A DNA stretch of 64,000 nucleotides, from assembly GCA_947034885.2 (NCBI GenBank), contig OX344754.2, forward strand, positions 7,757,001 to 7,821,000, read 5' to 3'. Below the pieces are notes generated by a model that was not told the origin of the DNA, did not search any database, and saw only the letters and a program-made list of their open reading frames with translations. Positions 11,443-20,676 of this stretch are shown here, in pieces (the stretch's first letter is position 1; every line of letters starts with the position of its first letter). This DNA is from Thuidium tamariscinum. Taxonomy: Eukaryota; Streptophyta; Bryopsida; Hypnales; Thuidiaceae. Made by a program: the position numbers and the translations under genes.

Positions 11443-12363
11443 CCCCTAAAGGACTGAAGTGCCCTCGGGGGACACTTGGAATTTCGGGCAGGCTTGTGTG
11501 ACTTGAATTTTTTATATTATTTTTTGAAACTTTTTTTGAAGATAGGAAATCAGATTAGCTTTCCAAAAATATAATTTTTATTTCAATTGGAGCTTGGAAG
11601 CAAAAGTTATGCCATTCTATGTCCAAAAAGCAGTTCGCCGGGCAGAAAAAAAAAACCACAAAAAAAATTATTATTATTATTATTATTTTTTTTCTTGAAG
11701 ATTTTGTTTTGTTCTACATCTGAAGCTTTGTTTCATTTTATTTGGACTAATAATGAGAAAGTTACGAACAATCTTGAATTTTAAGCAATCTAAGTACCTT
11801 CTTTAGAAAATAACTTACAGAATTCATTTTTGAATGCAATTTTTCAAATTTTTCAAATTTTCTTTTTTGATAGGGTTTAGGATGTTTGCAAGAACAAGCT
11901 CACCATTGGAATCATGGTTTTTCAATTCCATCTTAAAGTTATTAACAACTTAGTGTTTTGTTCAATCTTGGACCTACTTCTACTTAACAATTTTTTAATG
12001 AATGAAAATCAAGTAGTAGTTTTTTGAAATTTTTTTCCCTAATTTCCAACTCAAATGTTCATATAATAAATATTAACTTCATGGTCCATAGTGCAAAAAA
12101 ATTCAACAAATGGCAATCAAAGTCATCTAAAATTGCAAGTCAGAGATCAAAAAACTTTTTTTTCCAACTTTGAATGCTAATATCTTCCAATTGGTATGGT
12201 CAAACTTCATGAAATTTTTACCATATGATCTCAAACAAGTAATTTACAAGATCCTACAATTAGATTCTAATAAAATTGTTTTTTTTGTTTTTTTGGGAGG
12301 AAGTAGCAAACATGGTAGTTTTGAGTGGTTTTCAAACCAGAAAATGCCTCAGTCCTTTAGGGG
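11443..12363. mobile_element. TTAA-flanked terminal-inverted-repeat element, copy 2
   Basis: The left end CCCCTAAAGGACTGA and right end TCAGTCCTTTAGGGG are a perfect inverted repeat flanked on both sides by TTAA (11439-11442 and 12364-12367). The length of 921 bp is within 4 bp of copy 1. The interior is AT-rich, contains an (ATT)n tract near 11670-11685, and has no ORF of note. The structure is piggyBac-like and non-autonomous. Confidence 0.7.
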
Positions 12364-12516
12364 TTAAAGTATTTGAATGATTGGCCTAGCATGCAATTAA
12401 GTTTGGCTAAATTGGTTTGAAAGAGCCCTAGAGAGTTCCTATTAAATTGTTTCAACTTATTGAAGTAGGTATTGAAGGCAAAGGCCAAAAGTGTGACAAG
12501 TACCCTTATGCCCCTA

Positions 12517-13640
12517 TGTGAGCCCCCGATTCATCACCAGGGACTCACGGGTTCTTTTTTTGAATTCCTATATAAACTAAGGCATAATTAGGCTCGTAAA
12601 ACCCACAAAAGAGTATTAAATTGGTATTGGCATTACACATACCAATATGCCATTTGGTCATTAGATGGGATTTAGGATAGTTTGCATCCAAAACGGGTCT
12701 TGTCTTAGCTAAATAGACGTCAAACTGATAGTAATGTGCAGGATTAGGGTAAGAAGCCTAAAAAGGCCCTAGCTAGGTTAGGAAGTCCTCATGGAGGAAT
12801 CTAGGAGGAATCCTCCACTCTCCATAGCATCGAAGAGAATATGGGCGGAATACTAACCTTGAAATGCAGCTACCGGGCAATTTCCTAATTCTAGGAGCAC
12901 GAAGTGGGGATCCGAGTTTGCATCCATGTGGGGGGATCCCATGGATGGTCCCCCCAAAAAAGTTTGGGAATTTTTCAAGATACTTTGGATATTTTCCCAA
13001 ACGGTCAACTGCGGTGGACTTTGGGTGGGAATTCAAAAGAATCCCAAAGTGCGGTAAAATCCCACTAAAAATCCGGCAAGGCGGGCTCACACCAACGGAG
13101 CACTTCCCTAAGTTTCAAGACAAATTGATAGGTGGAAGACCCCAAATCGGTGACATTCCTCCACAATTGACAATTTAAACGACGGAAGCTGCAGTTGACC
13201 GGCGTACCAAGGGCATATGGCATTGTATTGAGGCCTACTTTGGGTCAATTCCTACCCCCCTCTATCTACTTAAGAGATTGGTGAAGGTTTGGGGTCCAAA
13301 ATAGTCAAACTTCAAAAGTTGGGAATTTATCCCAACTTTGATCCTAGCTTATACTAAGATTCTTTGAGATTTAGGGCATAGTTTAAGGGGTTGGAAGATT
13401 TTCGTGGGATAATTATGGCCTTCCGGACCCAATGGCGCAATCCGTTTGCCATTCGGAACTAAAATCCAAAAGTTAGCCTTTTGGGGACAGCACATGAAGG
13501 AGAAAATGGGGTTTAAGGCTCCCCAATGCCATTTTGGAGAGTTTGGGCCCTGTCATGTGAGAAGTGTGCCATGTGATTTTCCGTCGGCCCAACAATGTGA
13601 AGATATATGTGAAGTAGCGCGGAGCGTTACAGAGCATTGT
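12517..13640. mobile_element. Non-autonomous LTR-type element C
   Basis: It begins TGTGAGCCCCCGATTCATCA at 12517, the inverse of the end of element A1 at 2325, and its sequence aligns inverted with A1 (about 1200-2325) and with A2 (38800-39420). It holds the block GTTGACCGGCGTACC (13194-13208) found in all the relatives. Overlapping ORFs of about 100 codons on both strands (12773-13178) are not protein-like and change between copies. Homology to A1 and A2 fades after about 13,560; beyond 13,860 the sequence turns into the CCGGA-rich retroelement. Confidence 0.6.
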
Positions 13641-14057
13641 GGAGCATGAGGAACCGTGGATGCAAGTTGGGGTCTCGGCTTCGAATCGGGATGGGGAGTT
13701 GGCATCTCGTTTGGGGACCTCAATGCCCATGTCTTCCACATGGGTGTGGCAAGACATATTTTTGATCTTTCCATTTAAAGTCAGTATGGAGCGGAAAGTC
13801 GAAAATTTAGCAACCGGATTTGTTCAGGGAACGGGTAAGATCCAGAAGTAGTACCAGATAATGTTGTAGAGACCGGTGGCAGAATAATTCCGGTTTATTA
13901 CGACGGAATACCGGAACGGAAAAATTCCGGACCCTACAGAACGGATTCTATCCGGATTCAGTCCCAGAACGGAACGGATGATTTCCGGACTTGGACCGAT
14001 CGGATGAGAACGGGAACGGATGATCAGGAACGGAATACCGGATCCATTTCTGGAAAG

Positions 14058-14064
14058 TATATAA
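14058..14064 (+). promoter_or_regulatory. TATA box of the CCGGA element
   Basis: TATATAA sits in an otherwise GC-rich stretch, about 350 bp ahead of the gag-like start codon at 14416. This is the expected arrangement for an LTR promoter followed by a leader. Confidence 0.5.
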
Positions 14065-14415
14065 GGCCTGACATTTTCAGTTGGCCCATTTGCTCTCAGG
14101 CGCTTCGTTGTGTGTTTTTCAACCCTCAACGTTTTCCGCCTTTTCTGTGAGTTGGTTTTCCGTGCGTGTTTGGTGGCGCAATTTTCTGTGACGCGGCTGT
14201 CAGTATTAGCAGCGGGTGTTTTGTCAGAGCGGGCAGTTGTCAGCGGCGCGGGTTTCAGACTGTGCGCTGAGACGCTGGTGTGTGGAGAGGAGTGTGTGTG
14301 TGTATGTGCAGGTGGTTATTACGGGCGGATTACTTTTGTAGTTGTGTTGTGAGTGTGTGTGAGGAACGGGACGTGCGGCTAGGAGAGCAGTGAGGTAGTT
14401 TTCCGGATAGTTGCC

Positions 14416-16098
14416 ATGCCGCAGCTACGCCGGAAGAGAACCGAGTCCACTACACCCCCACCCTCAGGGATAAAGCTGAAGAAAGTAGTTCCGCTCATCC
14501 CTTCCACAGAGCCGGAGAAAAGCAACTTGATGGCGGACTTAACCGCAATGGGGTGTCTAGGGTTAGCAGAGATACCCTGGGGTTTCAAGGAGGAGCGGAT
14601 GGTGAAGGAGCTGAAGGGCAAGGTGTCGAATCAGTTCGACAACACGGCGCGGGGAATGCCGCACAAATGGACGGAGGCGCACTGGAGGGCCGTATACGGG
14701 TTCAAACACCAGGGGCACGGACCGGCCGGGAGGAAGGTAGACTTCCTCCAAAACAAGTTTAGTGGCACCCCTCACCCGAAGGACGGATACCGGATCATGG
14801 ACTGCAACGAAGACAGGCATAGGCGCCTGTTGAAGTTTCTGCTTCCGGTCCTTCATCCGGAGAAACCAACCCGGATCACGATCGGCCTGGCCAACACCAT
14901 TTTCGGTGCGCTGATCGGAGACCGGAAAGTGGACTGGGGCCGGATCATACAGGACCTGATCACCCGGTTACTGAAGAACCTCGGAGGGAGTAGGGCAACT
15001 CCGATCTCCCCCTACCTCTTCCACCTCTACCACCATCTACAGCTCCTTTCGGATACGGAAGAGAAGACGTGGCACACCCAGAAGATAGTCTTGACGTACG
15101 GGGAGACGTCAACGGATGATGAGGAGAGCTCCGAGTCCGAGACAGAGCGGGAGGACTCGGATAAGGGAGAGGAACCGGAAGTTCCGCTCGTGAAGCGGCA
15201 GAAGACCACACCGCCGAACACGAGGGGATCTCCTCCGGTCCGACACAATCCGGGAACGGAAGGCAGAGCGGGACCATCCGAACCAGGTTAGGCCGAACCA
15301 GCAGCAGAGGAAACGGATCCCAGTGATCCGTTCCTGCAACTGACGAAAATCCTGTGCAACATCCGAGCGGATTGGGAGGTCAAGCGGATCGTCCTGGAGA
15401 ACATCGCGGGGATGGTCAATGGCAAACCGGATCATACTCTTCCGACCGTGGTAGGGAATTGCATCGCCTCGCCTGCGGATCTCGCCAAGTTGGAGGAGGA
15501 AAACCGGAAACTTCAGGAAGAAGTTGACGGTTTGAAGGCGGAGCTCCTTGTTCTCAAAGACAACGAGGCCGCTACCAAGGAGATGGCGGCAGAGACCGTC
15601 AAATTGGCGGAGCACGTGAAGACAACATTCGGGGAACCCGGATCGGCTGTCATCCGGGCTCAACTGTTTGATGAAGAAGTGCACAAGGAGAAGAAACTAT
15701 TCGGAAGCCGGATAGTCCGGATTCTGTCCGACTTCTCCGAAAAGGTGGAGACGACTTTGGTGAAGGTTCGGGAGGCGGCCGAACGGATGGAAGACTGTAG
15801 CCGGAGACTGACGGAAATTTCGGTCAGACTCTCCGATCTGTCTCTACCGGATATTTCCGAAGGGTTGCCTCAGAGACCAGGGAAGGACAGGACGCCGCAA
15901 TCCAAGAAGTCAGGGTGAGCGTCAACGGGCAACCGGGAGGCGGCAATTCAGTTGTCGGAGTCTCCTGCGAGTCCGGTTACTGGAGCTCCGGTTGCAACAG
16001 ACGGAGAACGGAATCGGAACCTCACCGAGGTCTTCGAGCAGATCAGTAGGGCGGAAAGCCCGACTATAGGATCTAGGGTAGCAGAGCCGGATACGTAG
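14416..16098 (+). pseudogene. Gag-like protein of the CCGGA element, two nonsense codons
   Basis: A single frame of about 560 codons is interrupted by TAG at 15289 and TGA at 15916. The N-terminal 230 residues align clearly with the intact protein encoded at 27619-29535. Shared landmarks are PHPKDGY, PTRIT-(7)-ANTIFGAL, a VxWGR(I/V)I segment and PxxFSPFLFHLYH-like residues. An acidic Ser/Glu-rich linker follows, then a coiled-coil segment with LFDEEVHK and a heptad-like region (about residues 400-490). I infer a gag-like or nucleic-acid-binding structural protein because it is the only ORF of the element. The N-terminal fold loosely recalls the 'putative plant transposon protein' class, but that is a guess. 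This copy is dead unless read through. Confidence 0.6.
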
Positions 16099-17345
16099 GT
16101 ATTAGGACTTTCCTGTTTTTGTAGTTTTTAACTTAGGAACGGATCAGGAGGAAATCCGGTCCGGTTTAGGAACTTGGAGCGGGTTGGAATCCGTTCCGGT
16201 TCAGAAGTAGGTAGGAACGGATCCGCCGAGCGTTAATCGCGGCGGACTTGTATGGCGCTTTTTGCTTTTTGCCCATTATTTAAGTCAGTCCCCTCGCGGT
16301 GGACTGGGAGTCTTTTCCTTTGCATTATCTTTGTGTATTCTATTCCCTCTTGCTTTGTGCGTGTATCTCCCGGGTTTGGCAGGGCGGCGTGACGCGGAGT
16401 TAGGAAGGCGCAAGTGGTTTTGCAGGCGACGTTCTCCCTTTGGTGTTTATTTTCCGCGTCTGAGTATATGAGAACGGGTAGAGAAGAGTTGGGAGTGTAA
16501 TTCTAGTGCCTCAGCGCTTCTAGGACTTAAGATTCCGGGTGAGAAAGCCGTTGTTAGGCTAGACGAGAGGGAGGGATTCCTTAATCGTGCTAGAGCTCCT
16601 AGGTGGGAAACCCAGTTGAGTGTCCGATCTCCTGTGAGGTCTCACCGTCTTTGTGGCAAACGGAAGAGTTCCAGTTGACGTTGGAATGGACGGATACACT
16701 TGTAGCCACTTGGCTCCCCAGGAACGGAAAGTAGTGTCAAAGTCGTTGTAGTATGAGAAGATCGTACGGGGGATCTCTGTGTGACCTACAGTCCGGATCT
16801 TTGTCTGGATTGTTGTGGGGGATCAAACCGGATCTGAAGTATTTTTAGAATTAACAGGTAGAAAGTGGGTCTTCAGCCACTATAAGTCACGGAAGGAGCG
16901 GTGGGCCTACCGCTCACAAAATCAAGCGGCGACCCCTCTGATGGTAAAACAGAGGCAAAACTAAACCGGATTGAGGAACGGATGTGGACGGATCATCTGG
17001 AACGGATTGATCCAGAGAGGAAACCAGGAGCGGAACTCGTTAGGAAGCGGATCCGTTGCAGTCTGACGGAACGGATAAAATCCGGGAAACCGGAAGAGTC
17101 AAGGAACGGATCCATTCCGGACCAGATTGCTAGAATATCAGTTTTGAACGGGATAACGGGTTGTTATCTCGGGTTGTTTGTGTATTTCCGGTTCTAGATC
17201 TAGAACCGGATTATAGAGTTTTGGGAGCTGTCCTATCTTAATCGCTTAACTAAACCAGATACTTCACAGAATCTCGCGGGTTCGATCTTTAGAGTCACTT
17301 AGTTATACTCTAGAGTGATTTTTGTGAGTATAATAGGGAATTTAC

Positions 17346-19115
17346 TTACCCTGTGTTGCGACAATGGGGCAATGGAGATTCATCTTTTTCAAGTTGAGTC
17401 TCCCATGTGATGGAGTGAGAGGCATTTGCCTCGGAGTTTCGTCCAAGCATGCAATCATTCTTTAAGAATGGTGTAGACTTGACTTGTGCAATGTTGTGAG
17501 GTTTTTCTAGTTTCTTTTGAAGCTTTTCCTCACTTTTATTACTTGAAAAAGATCTCATTGCGTTCATGGGTGTATACGTAATGAAAATCTACACCTAAAC
17601 TTGTACAAAAACGTGTTTTTTTGTGTTTTGGAGGTGTTTTGCGTGTGCTGGAATTGCAAAAGAACCTCAAGTTCTAGCACCATAGCCATGGTTTTAGGGT
17701 GTTTTAGCCTTGGAAATGGGTCTTGAGCCTATAGGTGTTGAAATGTGCATTATTGCACCTAATTGTAGCAAAGGATAGATAAGCATGATGTCTTTTCACC
17801 AATGAGAGGCATTAAAGTGAACCATGAGTTAAGGGAACGCTTAGGGAACTCAAGGGAACGTGGAGGGGAGAGTCGTCTCTCTCCTGAGAAGAATAAACAT
17901 CCCCGAAAGTAGTTTGGTTGACGTTGCCAGGGACGTTGCCTCATTTTTTGGGTGAGCAAATGTGCGAAGCGGTAGCTGCGAGCGAAGGAAGTCCACTCGC
18001 TACTGACGGGGACAAAGGATCTGCTAGGAAGGTTTCCAACAATGGCCCTTGATTGAGCGCTTCCGTGGACAATTTTTCCAAGAGGAGCAAAGATAGGCTG
18101 CAACAGACGGGAGTGAGTATTGGGGATTATGCTGTAGCTCTCTCAGCTTGCGCTCTCAGCTTGCGACAATATTGAGGGAACCTGGACGAAGGAGGCAATG
18201 ACTTCTTATATTGCAAAGCGGAATTGATGGATCAGGAGGCGCCAAAAAGAGAGGTTAGCTCCTTAAGAATTTGCTTTGCTGGCCGAATTCCTGTTAGTAG
18301 CTCCTGTTTATCGCGAGTAGTGTAGAACAGTGGTCGGAAGTCCACAGTTATGGCAGTTTTCGAGCTTCCTCGGAGCTGCTGTGGATTTTACTTTTGAATC
18401 GACTCCGAAATGGAGCCTTGTCAATTCGGATTGAGATTGTAGATTTGCGTGAAGCAGTGCGAGAGTGGCTTGTTTTCGGAAGACTGCAGGGGTCAATGCA
18501 AGCTGAGCAAGTTCATGTACCTAGGACTTGTATTCTTTTGTGCTTCGATTTTAGCCCTCTCACGGAAAGATCTGGAGACTTCCCAACTTCCATACTAGTT
18601 CCCAAACGCCTAAATTCACCTTTCCAACCGTAGACACAGATTGCTTGCGAAACAATCGTGGATGCAAGTTTTGAGTCTCGACAGAAAGACCCGAGAACTC
18701 ACGCATCTTGCCGCTTGGGAATGCGGAAGTTGGTGTAAGTTGTAGCGGCAAGATCTGATCTGCCTTGGTATTTTGTCAAGACTTCGAACTGTCCTAGTCC
18801 ATCTCGACGTGCTTTTGTTCGCGCTTCTACCGAATTCCGGTGTTGCCGAATTTCACTGCTGAAGTTCACTACCGAATTCTGGTGTTGCCGAATTTCACTG
18901 AGTTTCACTGCCGAATTGTCGAAGTCGCAATTTTGCTGTTCTAGAAGCTCCGTAGTCCTCACATTGCATTCGTGATTAGCATTCGCGGATGATTGGACGT
19001 TATAATTGATGAGGTGATTGAATTGCACTTGGATTCATATCCGCTTCGGCTAGCACTGAGAATTTAGGGATTTGAGACTTGTTCGCGTCGAAGCCAGCAG
19101 GTGAGAACTGGGATG
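17346..19115. other. Unassigned region upstream of the gypsy element
   Basis: No convincing gene. Base composition is higher in GC than typical spacer but lacks the CCGGA strings. It may hold the 5' LTR and leader of the gypsy element that follows, but I found no matching sequence downstream of 35968 and no clear tRNA primer-binding site, so this is unproven. Confidence 0.35.
18829..18900. repeat. 31-bp direct repeat, two copies
   Basis: TACCGAATTCYGGTGTTGCC followed by GAATTTCACTG occurs at 18829 and again at about 18869, with a truncated third 'gtttcactgccgaatt' after it. Function unknown. Confidence 0.65.
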
Positions 19116-19196
19116 TGACCGGCACAACCGGTCATCCGTAGGTGGTGAACGGTGATCACCGTTCATCCAGTACTCGGTGACCGGATCAACCGGTCA
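19116..19196. repeat. Three consecutive short hairpins
   Basis: TGACCGG-cacaa-CCGGTCA (19116-19134), the perfect 20-bp palindrome TGAACGGTGATCACCGTTCA (19146-19165), and TGACCGG-atcaa-CCGGTCA (19178-19196) lie 30-32 bp apart start to start. The second has the same consensus with a one-base change kept symmetrical in both arms. They lie about 150 bp before the first ORF of the gypsy region. Confidence 0.8.
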
Positions 19197-19338
19197 TCAT
19201 TGGTCAAGGCTTGCCTGTAGCACAGGGCGCTTAAGGCCAAGTTTTGTAAAAAAAACAAAAAAAACAAAAAACAAAACGACTACAACTTCTTTGAAAGTTG
19301 TTATTGGATGCATTGGAACCTAGCATTGGAAGTGGGAG

Positions 19339-19773
19339 GTGGGAGTAACACTTATGGTGACCACGAGGGCCCAAGCGGCTCGCCATAGATCTCCAGCACA
19401 TTTCCCTGAGTTGACAAAGGCAGAGCAATGGCAACATGAGGCCGACTTGATTGCAGAGCTATTGACCATCATTCAAGAGCGAGTGCCAGATCGAGGACTT
19501 CAGCATCATGGGGCAGAGTTTTGGAGTGTGTGGCGTGCAGATTTGGCAAGGGCACAACGTATGGATGTCAGTGCACTAGGTGTAGTGGCCTACCGCTTTT
19601 GTGTGGAGATTACTCCTTTCATCTCCTTAGAGGGTTGGGATAATAATCGGGAAGGAGTCTTGGATCGGTTGTTGCATGCTCAGTCTCTTTGTGAGATAGA
19701 GGTTGAAGTACTCAATGTTGGACTCAAGTACTTAAACCGCGACCATATGATTGACTTTGTTCGGTGCTCCTAG
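19339..19773 (+). CDS. Hypothetical ORF upstream of gypsy gag
   Basis: A 144-codon open frame. A second ATG at codon 6 gives the start MVTTRAQ, a common opening of plant gypsy gag proteins. The rest is amphipathic helical, with no motif I recognise. It may be a separate small ORF of the retroelement or the remains of an N-terminal gag. It is intact, unlike the polyprotein downstream. No host gene homology was recognised. Confidence 0.4.
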   Translation: MGVTLMVTTRAQAARHRSPAHFPELTKAEQWQHEADLIAELLTIIQERVPDRGLQHHGAEFWSVWRADLARAQRMDVSALGVVAYRFCVEITPFISLEGWDNNREGVLDRLLHAQSLCEIEVEVLNVGLKYLNRDHMIDFVRCS

Positions 19774-19972
19774 ATATGGATAGGAGTGGAGTTAAGCTAA
19801 TATTATTTAACTTATTATGGTTAGGGTGTATGTGGCGGGTTGTGCCAAACACTAAAAACTATTTATGTGATTGAGGATTCATCTTTATGGTGTTGATTAT
19901 CTACACAACTACATTTGGTTTAGGGTTTGATATTTTGGATATCTAGTCTAAGTTGTACCATGCAGCACTACA

Positions 19973-20656
19973 ATGGACAAAGGCAAGGGTGGCCTTATGC
20001 CATTTAGGTTGGTACCACTAGGAGACACAAAAAAGGAAGGGGTACAAATTGAACTAACCGAAGAAGATCTTCAAGGGGTTCTAGAGTCCTTTCAAACCCT
20101 TCATGTAGGGTCCTCAAGTGAATCTAATCTAAGACATCAACCTCAAGAAGCTACTTTGCCATTTGTTCTCTCACCATTGGCACGTGACCAACTTGGAGTC
20201 CAAGCATTCAGGCAACCAGGCACTAAAGTGTTAGGTCCAAAGGCAATTAAATTTTGGACTCAACAACGAGGAGTGCGCCTCATTTGGGACTTGAGAGCAG
20301 AGTCGCCTAGCATTGGAGCTCCGTTGAATCGGGCAAGGGGGCGAGTGGAAGCAATTGACGTGGTGATTCCACAACAAGCGGTGGTGTTGAAGAACGAGGG
20401 GCAACGTCGAGAGGTGGTGAGACATATTTTTGAGGGGGCAATTCAATTGCCAACGGTCTCCTTGATTTTCACTGAGTTCCAAAGTGGGGATTACTTGTTC
20501 CACACAACGTGGCAGTGGGAACAAGGTTGGTGGCTAGAAAGAGCATCTAATGTTTGGGATGCTCTAACACGTAGTTTCCTAGACATAGAGGTGCCACCAA
20601 CAATTTACTGTGAGGCGGTGGAGGGGACACATGAGGCTTGGAAGCTTTACATGTGA
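19973..20656 (+). CDS. Hypothetical 227-residue ORF upstream of gypsy gag
   Basis: An intact ORF from the ATG at 19973 in a frame different from the polyprotein, ending 20 bases before the putative gag start at 20677. It is tryptophan-rich in the C-terminal third (FHTTWQWEQGWWLERASNVW). I do not recognise a family. Its position suggests an accessory ORF of the gypsy element. Survival of an open frame this long beside a polyprotein with a stop roughly every 0.9 kb is not improbable by chance, so it is weak evidence of selection. Confidence 0.45.
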   Translation: MDKGKGGLMPFRLVPLGDTKKEGVQIELTEEDLQGVLESFQTLHVGSSSESNLRHQPQEATLPFVLSPLARDQLGVQAFRQPGTKVLGPKAIKFWTQQRGVRLIWDLRAESPSIGAPLNRARGRVEAIDVVIPQQAVVLKNEGQRREVVRHIFEGAIQLPTVSLIFTEFQSGDYLFHTTWQWEQGWWLERASNVWDALTRSFLDIEVPPTIYCEAVEGTHEAWKLYM

Positions 20657-20676
20657 ATTTTATTTACATGTGAAAG

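Larger units (their letters stand above)
13861..17345 (+). mobile_element. CCGGA-rich retroelement, copy 1
   Basis: A sharp change to sequence saturated with CCGGA, ATCCGG and GGAACGGAT strings on both strands begins near 13,870 and ends near 17,210. It spans promoter-like DNA, a gag-like ORF (14416-16098, broken) and a long 3' noncoding part. The same style and a homologous ORF recur at 26215-30226. There is no protease, integrase or reverse transcriptase, so it is a non-autonomous element. Exact LTR ends were not resolved; a TATA box at 14058 sets the likely start of the transcript. Confidence 0.6.

Noticed and set aside
12773..13178. Overlapping ORFs of about 105 codons on both strands in element C
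   Set aside because: They lie in sequence shared with A1 and A2, where the frames are broken; they are proline-rich noise without a domain.
15109..15684. 191-codon minus-strand ORF opposite the broken gag-like gene
   Set aside because: It overlaps the conserved plus-strand frame and has no family features; codon-level conservation with copy 2 is on the plus strand.
13640..18720. Possible LTR pair ('gtggatgcaagtt' plus 'tctcg' at about 13656 and 18659)
   Set aside because: Similarity covers only tens of bases and does not extend to the TATA-bearing region, so it is too weak to call LTRs.
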